DNA from: Faucicola sp902506225
Lineage (GTDB): Bacteria; Pseudomonadota; Gammaproteobacteria; Pseudomonadales; Moraxellaceae
DNA length: 64,000 nt
Assembly (NCBI GenBank): GCA_902506225.1
Contig: LR733345.1
Span: 1,550,001 to 1,614,000 of the forward strand
Direction: 5' to 3'
A program made the position numbers and the translations under genes. The notes beneath the pieces are model-generated. The model saw nothing but the letters and a program-made list of their open reading frames with translations. It did no database searches and was not told the origin of the DNA. Of this stretch, positions 18,420 through 27,817 are shown one piece after another. Each line of letters begins with the position of its first letter. The stretch's first letter is position 1.

Positions 18420-19676
18420 CTAAAACAACGCCAATTGACCATGCCGCTCGGCTTTGAATTTGGTTTGGGTCTGCGCCAGCACATAATCGCGAAAGTTATC
18501 CTGCGTTAAATGACTTAAATGCTCATTGCGACCTTTGAGTGCGATAAAGTATTTGGCACGGTTTACGGCAGCGCCCATTTGCTTGAGATGTTCGAGCGTC
18601 AAAGTCGAAAATTTTCGTGCCTGAACAATTTTTTTGGCGGTTCGGGTGCCAATACCAGGAATACGCACAATCATTTTGTAGGGCGCGGTCTGAATATTGA
18701 CGGGGAAATGTGACTTATTACGAATCGCCCAAGCCAATTTGGGGTCACAGTCCAAGTCCAAAAATGGATGGTCATCGGGTAGAATTTCTTCTGCTTTAAA
18801 TCCATAAAAACGCATGAGCCAATCCGCTTGGTACAAGCGATTTTCTCGCACCATCGGCACAGGGGTACCCATGGCGGGCAAGCGATTGTCACTGAGCATA
18901 GGCACATATCCTGAATAGTACACCCGTTTTAGGTTATATTCTTGATAAAAATGGCTCGATAAACGGATGATTTGTAAGTCGGTCTCTTGCGCTGCGCCCA
19001 CAATCAGCTGGGTACTTTGACCCGCTGGGGTAAATTTTGGGGTATGTTTGTGTTGCTTTTTACTGTCTTTAAACACCACGATTTGTTCTTGCACCACTTT
19101 CATTGGCGCTTTCATATCGTCATGGTTTTTTTCAGGTGCGAGCAATGCCAAGCCAGATTTGGTGGGGATTTCCATATTGACGCTTAAGCGATCGGCATAC
19201 AATCCTGCTTCCTGCATCAACTCAGCAGACGCACCCGGAATGGTTTTTAGATGAATATAGCCATTGAATTTGTGCGCAAGGCGCAAGGTTTTGGCGACAC
19301 GAACCAATCGCTCCATGGTATAGTCGGGCGATTTAAAAATCCCTGAGCTTAAAAACAAACCTTCAATATAGTTGCGCCGATAAAACTGCATGGTCAAATC
19401 AACCACTTCTTCGACAGTAAAAGCTGCGCGCGGCGTATCATGACTGCGCCTTGAGGTGCAATACGCGCAATCGTAGATACAATGATTGGTAAACAAGATT
19501 TTTAAAAGGGAAACACAGCGGCCATCTTCGGTATAGCTATGACAAATACCCGAGTTAGCCGTGCCGAGTCCTTTGTTATGATTGTCACGTTTACTGCCAC
19601 TTGATGAACACGAAACATCATATTTGGCAGCATCGGCTAAGATGGATAATTTGTCTTGCAATCTTTCATAATTCAT
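18420..19676 (-). CDS. Radical SAM protein with helix-hairpin-helix (TIGR03916 type)
   Basis: Putative DNA modification or repair enzyme. From ATG 19676 (AAGG eight bases upstream), the 418 residues include a radical-SAM 4Fe-4S motif C66-x3-C70-x2-C73 (NHCIYDCAYC) and near the C-terminus a helix-hairpin-helix RIPGIGTRTAKKIVQARK suited to non-specific DNA binding. The Cys spacing is canonical. The frame is open for another 19 codons upstream, but the hydrophobic extension has no good ribosome site. It forms a conserved two-gene unit with the preceding entry; the substrate is unknown. Confidence 0.87.
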   Translation of the reverse strand: MNYERLQDKLSILADAAKYDVSCSSSGSKRDNHNKGLGTANSGICHSYTEDGRCVSLLKILFTNHCIYDCAYCTSRRSHDTPRAAFTVEEVVDLTMQFYRRNYIEGLFLSSGIFKSPDYTMERLVRVAKTLRLAHKFNGYIHLKTIPGASAELMQEAGLYADRLSVNMEIPTKSGLALLAPEKNHDDMKAPMKVVQEQIVVFKDSKKQHKHTPKFTPAGQSTQLIVGAAQETDLQIIRLSSHFYQEYNLKRVYYSGYVPMLSDNRLPAMGTPVPMVRENRLYQADWLMRFYGFKAEEILPDDHPFLDLDCDPKLAWAIRNKSHFPVNIQTAPYKMIVRIPGIGTRTAKKIVQARKFSTLTLEHLKQMGAAVNRAKYFIALKGRNEHLSHLTQDNFRDYVLAQTQTKFKAERHGQLALF

Positions 19677-19785
19677 CGCGTAAACCTTGCATATCTCATA
19701 TATCAGCGGAAAAAAATAAAAAATAGGTTGCAAAATTAAACTTAAGATGAGTATTTTACCTTATAAGCCACTAAAAATACGTTTA

Positions 19786-19823
19786 AAAAAAAGCAAGACG
19801 ACAATGTGTGACGTCTTGCTTTT
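19786..19823 (-). terminator. Terminator after the Thr-rich exported protein
   Basis: AAAAGCAAGACG (19789-19800) pairs with CGTCTTGCTTTT (19812-19823). Read on the minus strand the stem is followed by a run of Ts, 36 bp after the stop of the 19859-20434 gene. Confidence 0.85.
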
Positions 19824-19858
19824 GGTAGATTAACTAATTAGTGACTACGAATTACGAA

Positions 19859-20434
19859 TTACGGATTAACGATAATAGCCGGTGCGGCCGTGACGGGCAC
19901 GGTGGTTATTGTCGATACCGCAGGGGTTGATGCGGGTAGCAATACTGGGGTTGTCGTGGTAGTAGAAACAACGGTGGCAGGTTTTGACACGGTTACTGTC
20001 GCGCCTGAGCCTGTTTGTACCGTCACTGGGGTGGTGGTATTGACATTCGATGTTGATACTACGGTCGTACTAGGCAGTGTGGTAATAGGCGCTGTTGTTA
20101 TCACAGGGGCTGTGGTAGTGACGACAGGCGTAGAGGTAGATGTAGAGACGGTGCGATAGGTGGGCGTGGTGACAATTTGTGTCGGGTAGAATGGCATACC
20201 GTCAATAATGGTAAATCCATTAGGGCGAACCATCACCGTATCGCTCGTACCATCGATATGTTGATTGACAATTGTTGTGGTTTTTGGCGCGACGCGAGTC
20301 GTGGTTACCGTTGTCGTTTTCTTAGCGGCGGCTTTAACGGTGCGCGCATGACTGGGGGTTGCCATGGCACTCATGGCAATCACCGCCACTGCCGTGGCAA
20401 CGATTTGGGATTTTCTTATAGCGGTCATCATCAT
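19859..20434 (-). CDS. Thr/Val-rich exported protein of unknown function
   Basis: From ATG 20434, preceded by GAGG nine bases upstream, the 191 residues begin with a Sec signal peptide (MMMTAIRKSQ then a hydrophobic VATAVAVIAMSAMA and a likely cut after SHA). The mature part is low-complexity: runs of Thr, Val, Ser, Ala and Pro (for example TTTRVAPKTTT, TSTSTPVVTTTAPVITTAPI), with one ordered stretch NGFTIIDGMPFYPTQIV. I do not recognise a family. It may be a periplasmic or surface spacer-like protein. It is monocistronic with its own terminator. Confidence 0.7.
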   Translation of the reverse strand: MMMTAIRKSQIVATAVAVIAMSAMATPSHARTVKAAAKKTTTVTTTRVAPKTTTIVNQHIDGTSDTVMVRPNGFTIIDGMPFYPTQIVTTPTYRTVSTSTSTPVVTTTAPVITTAPITTLPSTTVVSTSNVNTTTPVTVQTGSGATVTVSKPATVVSTTTTTPVLLPASTPAVSTITTVPVTAAPAIIVNP

Positions 20435-20816
20435 ATTGTGTTTCCTCAAAAATATACAGTGGTAAAAAATAAATAGGGGTCAAAAATATACACCGAATTG
20501 ATAAAATTATTATGCGCATATTGTTGATAGAAATATAAGTTATAAATGTAAATAACACGCAAAATTTGCAATTTATGCAATAACTGCTGTGACAAAATGT
20601 AACTGCATGGGTAGGTTAACTCATCAAATGGGACACTTTGATAGGCTTAAATCTTTATCAGGTAAAGCGCTTAGACCAGCAAAAAAATAGGCGTGACGGT
20701 TGTTTTATTGTATTACAAGGTTTATCCTTATCCGTTGACATTGAATATTTGGGCAATGCCACGTTAGCGTAAATTTTTTAGCAGTCAAACTTATCAATTA
20801 AATGTAGGAGCTATTC
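20435..20816. other. Intergenic region without a recognised gene
   Basis: This 382-bp gap separates the divergent exported-protein and aminotransferase genes. It is AT-rich. TTGACA at 20735-20740 could be a -35 box, but I see no convincing -10 at the right distance. AGGAG at the 3' end serves the aminotransferase. Confidence 0.5.
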
Positions 20817-22013
20817 ATGTTTTCACATGTAGAACCGTATGCGGGCGACCCGATTTTGGGGTTGATGGACAAGCATAAACAAGACCCACGTGCCGATAAA
20901 GTGAATTTGGGTGTGGGTGTATATTTTGATAATGACGGTAAATTACCCGTCCTCAACTGTGTGCAAAAAGCTGAAGCACAAATCGCTAATCCACCAAAAC
21001 CACGTCCCTATCTGCCAATGGATGGTCTGCCAGGTTATCGCGCCGCTTGCCAAAACCTATTGTTTGGTAAAAACGCACAAGTATTAAAAGACCAGCGTGT
21101 AGCAACCACAGCGACCATCGGTGGTTCAGGCGCGCTCAAAGTCGGGGCTGATTTTATTCATGCTTGGTTTCCACAAGCCAAATGCTATGTGTCTGACCCA
21201 ACGTGGGCGAACCATATTGGTATCTTTGAAGGGTCTGGTTTTGCGGTGGGCAAATATCCTTACTATGATGCAGCGACCAATGGCATCAAATTTGATGAGC
21301 TCATTGCCTTTTTAAACACCTTGCAAGCCCATGATGTGGTGTTGCTGCATCCTTGTTGTCATAACCCAACGGGCGTTGATTTGACCCAAGCGCAATGGGA
21401 CCAAGTCCTTGAAGTGGTAAAAGCGAAAAACTTGCTTGCCTTTATGGATATTGCCTATCAAGGCTTTGGTGAAGACATGGATGCAGATGTCTATGCGATT
21501 CGCAAAGCAGTGGACATGGGGTTGTTGTTCTTTGTCAGTAATTCATTCTCAAAAAATCTATCACTGTATGGTGAGCGCGTTGGCGGTTTATCTGTGGTGT
21601 GTAAAGATGAAGCACAAGCCAAAGCAGTGCAAGGTCAATTGCAGTTCAATATCCGCCGCATTTACTCAAGCCCACCTTCGCACGGCGGTCACGTGGTTGA
21701 TATCGTGATGAATGACGAAGCGTTATTCAATGAATGGGTACAAGAAGTCTATGTCATGCGCGATCGTATCAAAGAGATGCGCCAAAAACTGCGTGACAGC
21801 TTAGAGGCCAAATTACCGGGTCGCAGTTTTGAATATATCACCAAGCAAAACGGTATGTTCAGCTATACTGGTCTCACCCCTGAGCAAGTAGCGCGCATTA
21901 TCAAAGATTTTGGTATCTATATGGTCGCTAATGGGCGTATCTCGGTTGCCGGTCTAAACGCTAGCAATATCGACTATGTAGCCAATGCCATGGCAGAAGT
22001 GTTAAAAGACTAA
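20817..22013 (+). CDS. Aromatic/aspartate aminotransferase (class I, PLP)
   Basis: A 398-residue class I aminotransferase of the AspC/TyrB group. MFSHVEPYAGDPILGL at the N-terminus, DKVNLGVGVYFD, the active-site SNSFSKNLSLYGERVG with the PLP-binding Lys (near residue 248), and the HNPTGVD motif are all of this family. It interconverts oxaloacetate/2-oxoglutarate with Asp, Tyr or Phe. TyrB-like versus AspC-like preference cannot be told by eye. AGGAG seven bases upstream supports the start. It is followed by a terminator. Confidence 0.92.
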   Translation: MFSHVEPYAGDPILGLMDKHKQDPRADKVNLGVGVYFDNDGKLPVLNCVQKAEAQIANPPKPRPYLPMDGLPGYRAACQNLLFGKNAQVLKDQRVATTATIGGSGALKVGADFIHAWFPQAKCYVSDPTWANHIGIFEGSGFAVGKYPYYDAATNGIKFDELIAFLNTLQAHDVVLLHPCCHNPTGVDLTQAQWDQVLEVVKAKNLLAFMDIAYQGFGEDMDADVYAIRKAVDMGLLFFVSNSFSKNLSLYGERVGGLSVVCKDEAQAKAVQGQLQFNIRRIYSSPPSHGGHVVDIVMNDEALFNEWVQEVYVMRDRIKEMRQKLRDSLEAKLPGRSFEYITKQNGMFSYTGLTPEQVARIIKDFGIYMVANGRISVAGLNASNIDYVANAMAEVLKD

Positions 22014-22059
22014 ACTTATTAGATAAGCCTGTTAAAAAACTAAGATAGCTTAAATCATC

Positions 22060-22090
22060 AAAACCCTTAACCGCGTGTTAGGGGTTTTTT
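22060..22090 (+). terminator. Terminator after the aminotransferase gene
   Basis: AAAACCCTTAAC (22060-22071 or so), loop CGCGT, then GTTAGGGGTTTTTT to 22090, with one G-T pair in the stem and a T run. The rest of the gap to 22291 is AT-rich and probably holds the promoter of the following operon; TACAAT at 22260-22265 could be a -10 but its -35 is poor. Confidence 0.85.
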
Positions 22091-22291
22091 ATGACGTATG
22101 GCTTACGATTTATAAATGATGGTTTATGACTTATGATTAACGGGGCGAGGGAGTATTTAAACCCGTTTTGGTAAGATTGTAGAAATATTTTTGACTGTTG
22201 TTAATTAAATCCCCACAAAAAACCTTGCTTTTCGTATCGGCTTTTGCTGAGATACCGATTACAATAATTTTTATAAAAATAGGATATCTTT

Positions 22292-23074
22292 ATGGTCGCC
22301 CACAACCCCATCCCCAATTTTCAAACCGCAACTGATTCTACGCCGCCATCCATCCCGCAAGCCCTCACCCCCCAGTTTCGAGAAATCGACTACGGCAATA
22401 ACGTTGCCCAGCGTACCCTGTGCGTTTTGGTGCTGGATTTGTCATGCTCAATGGCGATACGCTCAGGCAATGGTGACAAACGCCGTATCGATATGCTCAA
22501 TGAAGGGATTGAAGCGTTTTATCATGATTTGATGAAAGATGAAACAGCCCGCAACCGTGTGCGTTTGGCCATTGTCATCGTGGGCGGGGTCAATGACACT
22601 GCAGAGCTGATGATGGATTGGACGGATGCGATTGATTTTTTCCCCATTAAATTTCGTGAAAATGGCATGACGCCGCTCGGACAAGGTATGTTACTTGCGC
22701 TCAATTTGATTGAGCAAGAGCGTATCAATCTACGCGACAACGGTATCAATTATACCCGCCCTTGGGTGATTGCCATGACAGATGGTCTACCCACCGACAG
22801 CCAAGATGTGTGGCAGGCGGCTATCAACCAATGTCACCAAGCCGAGCAAAATAATCAATGTATTATTTATCCGATTGCCATTGATGCGGGCGTGCAAGAA
22901 GTTAAGATGCTCAAACAACTGTCGATTTTAACCCCGCCCGTGCATCTCAACTCCGTTAAATTTGTCGAATTTTTTGTGTGGTTGTCCGCGAGTCTTAAGA
23001 CCGTGTCACAATCTGCGCCTGGGGAAACCGTGCAATTAGGGAGTATCTCACCGTGGGCGACCATTCAAAGTTGA
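22292..23074 (+). CDS. VWA-domain protein (TerY/YegL-like), first gene of kinase-PBP operon
   Basis: The 260-residue soluble protein is essentially one von Willebrand A domain. The metal-ion-dependent adhesion site is intact: DLSCS gives D49-x-S51-x-S53, with T127 (MTPLG) and D164 (AMTDGLPTD). Such domains bind protein partners through a metal. VWA proteins of this TerY/YegL type are typically encoded next to a PP2C phosphatase and a kinase, as here (E. coli yegL-yegK-yegI is the known comparison). AGGAT seven bases before the ATG is the ribosome site. There are no TerD/TerC-type genes nearby, so tellurite resistance is not indicated. Confidence 0.85.
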   Translation: MVAHNPIPNFQTATDSTPPSIPQALTPQFREIDYGNNVAQRTLCVLVLDLSCSMAIRSGNGDKRRIDMLNEGIEAFYHDLMKDETARNRVRLAIVIVGGVNDTAELMMDWTDAIDFFPIKFRENGMTPLGQGMLLALNLIEQERINLRDNGINYTRPWVIAMTDGLPTDSQDVWQAAINQCHQAEQNNQCIIYPIAIDAGVQEVKMLKQLSILTPPVHLNSVKFVEFFVWLSASLKTVSQSAPGETVQLGSISPWATIQS

Positions 23075-23138
23075 TGGCAAAGACAATCACCTTCGACGCT
23101 CATGATAATAAAAAAACCTAAAAAAATTGGGGATAATG

Positions 23139-25241
23139 ATGAACCAAACCACGGATTTGTTCGCGCAAACATCGCAATCATCGTTCCAATCATCTTGGCA
23201 AGTGTATGGCGCATCCAGTATTGGTAAATCCCATATCGACAGCAACCTGCCCAACCAAGACAGTATCTATTTGCAAAAAACCGAAAAAGGTATGGTCGCC
23301 GTGGTATGTGATGGGGCGGGTTCGGCAAAATTTAGCCAAGCGGGGGCAGCGTTTTTTAGTCACTCGATTGGAAAAATGCTGCTCAGTCTTAGTGTTAGTC
23401 GCAGTGTCAGTATCAGTGTCAGTATCAGTGTCAGTCACAGGGGCATTGCGCTTGATTTAGGACAGCTTACACAGCAAATTATTGAGCAATTATCACAAAT
23501 ACGCCTCGACCTGCAGTCGCAGCTGCCCGCTGAGTCGAGCCTAAGAGACTATCACACTACCTTTACCGGGGTATTGATTGATGCTAATCATCAAGCACTA
23601 TTGGTGCAAATCGGTGATAGCCCGCTCATCACCAGCCAATTTGCTGTCCGCCATCCTCACATTGATTATTTTACCAACTTGCAAGTGTACGGGGATGATA
23701 GCAAGAATGAATACGTCAATGAGACGCATTTTATTACCCAAGATAATTGGCAATCCTTTTTAAGGGTTGAACCCATTGATTTATCGCAAGTGGATTGCCT
23801 TGCACTGATGTCGGATGGCTGTGCGGACTTGGTATTTGAAGGCGCAAGTGTTACGCCCAAAATTTACCGCCCTTTTTTTGGCAACTTGCTATTTAATTTA
23901 ACCCAAAGTCAAAGCTCACAGCAGGGTAGCGCGATTATTGAACAGGCACTTGGCAACCCTGCCACCTATCGATTAACCGGTGATGATAAATCCTTGGTGG
24001 TGTTGTTAAAAAATCAACCGCATTATCAAAACCTTGAACCGATGGTTGAGGTACAAAATGAAACCCTAGCGAATGACACTATAGCGACTGCACCAAACAA
24101 CCCCACGGTCTGGCATACCGATGCTGTCAATCATAAAAATACCCGCGCCACTAGCACGCCTGATGACCTAGCCTTTAATAACATCAATAACATAGCGCCT
24201 AACCCAAAGCCGCACGCCAGTGTTGTAACTGACCCTGCAACTTCAGCGGCTACAACGTCACAGGTGTTGCCCCCTTCGCAGTCCGTCAGTGACTCAACCA
24301 AACAGCGGCGTAATACTGCTATGATGGCTGGCGTCGCGATGCTCATTGGTACAGGTATATTGGGCTGGATAAATAAAGATCGATTACTCCCCACGCAAAC
24401 TGTCAACAATGCCAATACTGCGGCATCGGTGGCGAGCACAACGCCCACCTCGGCTATAACGCCCCCACTGACCGCGCACGCACTGGATGATTCCTATGCC
24501 ATTGATTTGAGCAAAGCCGCAACGGTTACCGATAGTGGCAATCGCATCGATGATCCCATCTTAAAGGTAATAATAGCCAGCCCGCAAGGCGGGTCTATCG
24601 GTGTCATCGAGCAAAAATCCAAACCAACAAGTAGCGCTAAAATTAAAAACGACAATAAAAATGAAAACAAAAATAGGGTTAATCAGCCCTTATTATCCGC
24701 CACTATTACCACGGTGGTCGCTAATAAAAACCCAACGGCTGCCAGTGCCAGTGGCGCAGCGAGTACAGCGTTGCAAAACCAACATACCGAGGCTACTTTG
24801 ACCGCCTCACAATTTAACAATCATGCTGTCAAACTTGCCGCTAAAGCAAGTTGCTTGCCAGTTACCGATACCCATGATTTGACAAATTTAGGGGTCACCA
24901 TCCAGCCCACTATGAATTACTACAACTGCCAAATTAGCTTGCCTATCAAATCGATGACGAGCCAAATAGCGGGGTTAAGCAAAAAGACGGAAATCTTGGA
25001 TAGTCTGACGCTTGACAAAGGGCTATCAGAAATTTTAACTAGCTCTACCACCAATACCGCAGCTACCGCCTCTACGGTTACGGGTAAGGGTTTGCCTGCT
25101 AGCACGGTCAGCGATTCTAGCGACAATCAGCAAATACAGCTATACTATTTGGGTGTTAATGACTCAGTAAATCATATGAGTGCCACTGCTAGCACTGAGT
25201 TGGCCGCTTTACCCACCTCATCTGCCATTCTCAAGAGATAG
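23139..25241 (+). CDS. Membrane-anchored PP2C-type protein phosphatase
   Basis: The N-terminal part (about 20-295) is a PP2C-like Ser/Thr phosphatase domain, with metal-binding motifs NQDS, CDGAGS (Asp58), GDS (Asp160), SDG (Asp226) and GDD near 282. A polar linker leads to one membrane helix (about 394-411, AMMAGVAMLIGTGILGW), and then a roughly 290-residue, Ala/Thr/Ser-rich region that should be periplasmic. Soluble YegK-like phosphatases lack the membrane part. Start at ATG 23139 with GGGGA five bases upstream; the frame is open to a TTG at 23127. A hexanucleotide repeat encodes a Ser-Val/Ser-Ile run inside the catalytic domain. It presumably reverses the action of the kinase, whose gene starts 3 bp later. 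Confidence 0.85.
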   Translation: MNQTTDLFAQTSQSSFQSSWQVYGASSIGKSHIDSNLPNQDSIYLQKTEKGMVAVVCDGAGSAKFSQAGAAFFSHSIGKMLLSLSVSRSVSISVSISVSHRGIALDLGQLTQQIIEQLSQIRLDLQSQLPAESSLRDYHTTFTGVLIDANHQALLVQIGDSPLITSQFAVRHPHIDYFTNLQVYGDDSKNEYVNETHFITQDNWQSFLRVEPIDLSQVDCLALMSDGCADLVFEGASVTPKIYRPFFGNLLFNLTQSQSSQQGSAIIEQALGNPATYRLTGDDKSLVVLLKNQPHYQNLEPMVEVQNETLANDTIATAPNNPTVWHTDAVNHKNTRATSTPDDLAFNNINNIAPNPKPHASVVTDPATSAATTSQVLPPSQSVSDSTKQRRNTAMMAGVAMLIGTGILGWINKDRLLPTQTVNNANTAASVASTTPTSAITPPLTAHALDDSYAIDLSKAATVTDSGNRIDDPILKVIIASPQGGSIGVIEQKSKPTSSAKIKNDNKNENKNRVNQPLLSATITTVVANKNPTAASASGAASTALQNQHTEATLTASQFNNHAVKLAAKASCLPVTDTHDLTNLGVTIQPTMNYYNCQISLPIKSMTSQIAGLSKKTEILDSLTLDKGLSEILTSSTTNTAATASTVTGKGLPASTVSDSSDNQQIQLYYLGVNDSVNHMSATASTELAALPTSSAILKR
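23384..23440 (+). repeat. In-frame hexanucleotide repeat inside the phosphatase gene
   Basis: About nine tandem copies of a 6-bp unit close to AGTGTC/AGTATC encode alternating Ser-Val/Ser-Ile at about residues 83-99 of the phosphatase. The central part repeats AGTGTCAGTATC almost perfectly. Changes in copy number would stay in frame. Confidence 0.85.
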
Positions 25242-25244
25242 TCC

Positions 25245-27776
25245 ATGCCGTATTTAATTGCAAACAATCAGCGTATCACCATTGATTTGCCTATCTCTCA
25301 TGAGATCGGCTCTGGCGGTATGGGCATTGTCTACCGTCTTGGTAATCTATTAGGCACGGGCAATTTGGTGGCAAAAATCTTTAAAAATCCCACCGATCCC
25401 AAAAACCCCAGCCTTGCCAAACTACAAGCCATGATGGCGCGTCCGCCTGAGCATATTTATGAAGTGATTAATGGGGTAGGGTATACCCAGTTTGCTTGGG
25501 TGAGACATCTGATTGTCGGCGAGCATGACGAACTTATTGGCTATGCCATGCCAGAGCTAGACTTTGATAGGTCGTTATCGCTCAATCCTTTTATGTACCC
25601 ACGAGAGGCAGCAAAACTGACCGCGTATCAGCAGAGTCTCAATTATCGTGTACAGCTGTGTGCCAATATTAGCGCCTTGATGGCGGATTTACATGGTCAT
25701 GGGCATGCCTTTATTGATTTTAAAGAAGCCAATATGCGCCTGATGCCAGAGCCAAGCACGGGCATGGATGATGATTATAAAGGCTTTATCGTTGGGTTTA
25801 TCGACTGTGATAGCTATCGTATTACTGCCAGTAATGGCAGTGTTTATCCAAGTCCTGTCATCTCACCTGAAATGACCAGTCCTGAGTATCATGAACACAA
25901 AGACATTGGTTTGTTGGATGAAAAACACGACCGTTTTGTACTGGCGATTGAGCTGTTTAAAATTTTAAACAATGGTATTCATCCATTTTATTTTATCCCG
26001 GTGTCAGACCGATTAAAAAATGCTGCCCATCGCAACACCGACCAATTTATCAAAGAACGGCTGTATGCTTACGGCTTGCAGCCACAGCCAGAGATTGCAC
26101 CGCTAAAAAACAGTATTCATGTGTGTTGGGATGACCAAACCCGTGCGATGTTTGATAAAGCGTTTTTATCCACCCATCCAACTGATCGCCCAAGCGCCGC
26201 CGAGTGGGAAAACCATCTGCGCGGATTGGTTCAACACCGCCAGTTTAAAGTGTGTGAAAATTATCCCAATGATGCCAGTCACATTCATTTTGTCGGTAAA
26301 CCCTGTCATCGTTGTCTGTTTTTAACCGTACCCAATAACCCGTTAACCACGTCCGTACCCGCAATCATCGCTGCAGCGACAACCAGCGTCTGGCAAACCA
26401 CGCCCACCCGTGCTTCTGTAGCGTCCACTGCCGCAAATCACCCAAGTCATCAGCCAAGCGGGGCTTTGAGCGGTTTGATGGACGATGAAACATTGGCAAA
26501 CAATCGTCGGCTTGAGCAATCGCTTAATACCCAGGCTAACAGTCACACGGGCATACCGAGCCAGCCCATCAATTTAGTCAATGCAAATGTAGTCAATGCA
26601 GGGGATGCAGTCGATGACGCCACCCAAACACCGGCGACTCATTCAATTGCGATGCCAGATGCAATGACACATACAATGACAGATGCGATAACGGAACCTC
26701 CGCATCACACTGATACCACAGAGACGACACCCACTTCGCCACCGCACACAACTTCTACCGGTGAGGTATCTGTCAAAAAGCCCTCTAAAGGGTGGTTGAT
26801 AGCGATGATTGCTGCCCTAATTGCTGGCCTAGTGGCAATCGGTGGCTATGGGGTATCAAGGTTAAAATCCGCCTCAACATCCACAACATCACAATCCGCC
26901 ACTACCAATCAGTCCGGTAATGCCAAAGCGGCAAGTAGCGATGACAATCCACAAAAAAAACCCAAAACCCAAAATAGTTACACTACCATCATCAAATCGC
27001 TGCCAACAGCAAAAGCTACTATGACGCAAGCGCTTAAAGCGCAAAATGGCTTTTTTTCTTCTTCGTCGCAAACTAGCGTAGCCAAGCTGTATCAAGACAC
27101 GCTCGGTATTAGTCCTGAGTTTTTTGATAAAGTAGTCAAGGTGGGTGAGTTTGCCGAGCCATCGCTCAAACAGCTGCAAGAGCTCGGTTACAGCCAAGAT
27201 ATCAATGCGACAAAGCAATACTCGCTTGAAGCCTTTCGCAACGCAGATATGGGCTATTTTAAACAGCAGCCTGTCAATAAAACACTTGCCAAACAATTCA
27301 ATGAAGCGGCAAAAAGCTATTACTGGCGCAAAAAAGACCCAAAAGCCGCCGTTTATCTTCAAGCGCAAGCGGTCAAAAACAATCCCAACCAAGGCGAATA
27401 TGCGGCCAATTTCGCTTATTATTTATTTAAAAATAACTATCCTTATAGCAAATCTTTTTTGCTTTATGCGCTACAAACGCCGCGTGATAGCAGCAAATAC
27501 CCCAACACTTATATGATTGAATTGGCCGCGGCAATGGCACTGCAAGCGGGTGATGACAAGGGCGCGGTGGGATCGTTATTGGCACAGTTTTATACCACGG
27601 ACGATCAACAAAAACGTTGCCAAAACATGTTAAATTATCCGCAAACCTATCCAGAACTGGTACCCATCGCTGAGAAAGTATTAGCCATTATCGACCAGCA
27701 AAACAGCAGCGGCGCCAATCCTGTGCCTGCTGAGTGCTTGCCACCATACAACTGGGTGGTTGGATCGTCAAATTAG
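25245..27776 (+). CDS. Membrane-anchored Ser/Thr kinase-like protein (YegI-like)
   Basis: The 843 residues start with a kinase-like domain (about 15-330): Gly loop GSGGMG (22-27), Lys44 (VAKIF), catalytic loop HAFIDFKEAN (Asp158, Lys160, Asn163), and DCDSY (187-191) where DFG would be. The first Asp of DFG is kept, so activity is plausible; DxDS(F/Y) is as I recall normal for TerY/YegI-associated kinases. A small Cys/His cluster follows (Cys337, then CHRC at 354-357), a possible zinc knuckle. A Pro/Thr-rich linker leads to a membrane helix (about 516-538) and a 300-residue extracytoplasmic domain with helical, TPR-like sequence (YYWRKKDPKAAVYLQAQAV). It lacks PASTA repeats. The gene is 3 bp after the phosphatase gene. 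Confidence 0.85.
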   Translation: MPYLIANNQRITIDLPISHEIGSGGMGIVYRLGNLLGTGNLVAKIFKNPTDPKNPSLAKLQAMMARPPEHIYEVINGVGYTQFAWVRHLIVGEHDELIGYAMPELDFDRSLSLNPFMYPREAAKLTAYQQSLNYRVQLCANISALMADLHGHGHAFIDFKEANMRLMPEPSTGMDDDYKGFIVGFIDCDSYRITASNGSVYPSPVISPEMTSPEYHEHKDIGLLDEKHDRFVLAIELFKILNNGIHPFYFIPVSDRLKNAAHRNTDQFIKERLYAYGLQPQPEIAPLKNSIHVCWDDQTRAMFDKAFLSTHPTDRPSAAEWENHLRGLVQHRQFKVCENYPNDASHIHFVGKPCHRCLFLTVPNNPLTTSVPAIIAAATTSVWQTTPTRASVASTAANHPSHQPSGALSGLMDDETLANNRRLEQSLNTQANSHTGIPSQPINLVNANVVNAGDAVDDATQTPATHSIAMPDAMTHTMTDAITEPPHHTDTTETTPTSPPHTTSTGEVSVKKPSKGWLIAMIAALIAGLVAIGGYGVSRLKSASTSTTSQSATTNQSGNAKAASSDDNPQKKPKTQNSYTTIIKSLPTAKATMTQALKAQNGFFSSSSQTSVAKLYQDTLGISPEFFDKVVKVGEFAEPSLKQLQELGYSQDINATKQYSLEAFRNADMGYFKQQPVNKTLAKQFNEAAKSYYWRKKDPKAAVYLQAQAVKNNPNQGEYAANFAYYLFKNNYPYSKSFLLYALQTPRDSSKYPNTYMIELAAAMALQAGDDKGAVGSLLAQFYTTDDQQKRCQNMLNYPQTYPELVPIAEKVLAIIDQQNSSGANPVPAECLPPYNWVVGSSN

Positions 27777-27817
27777 TTTATCAAATTTAAAATATGAAAA
27801 TAGGGTAGTAAACATCT

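Noticed and set aside
19890..20159. Val/Thr-rich antisense frame
   Set aside because: Mirror of the low-complexity exported-protein gene on the other strand, which has a signal peptide, ribosome site and terminator.
22292..27776. Tellurite-resistance (Ter) operon
   Set aside because: VWA, PP2C and kinase alone recall the TerY group, but no TerB/C/D/E/Z genes are present and the neighbours are cell-wall genes.
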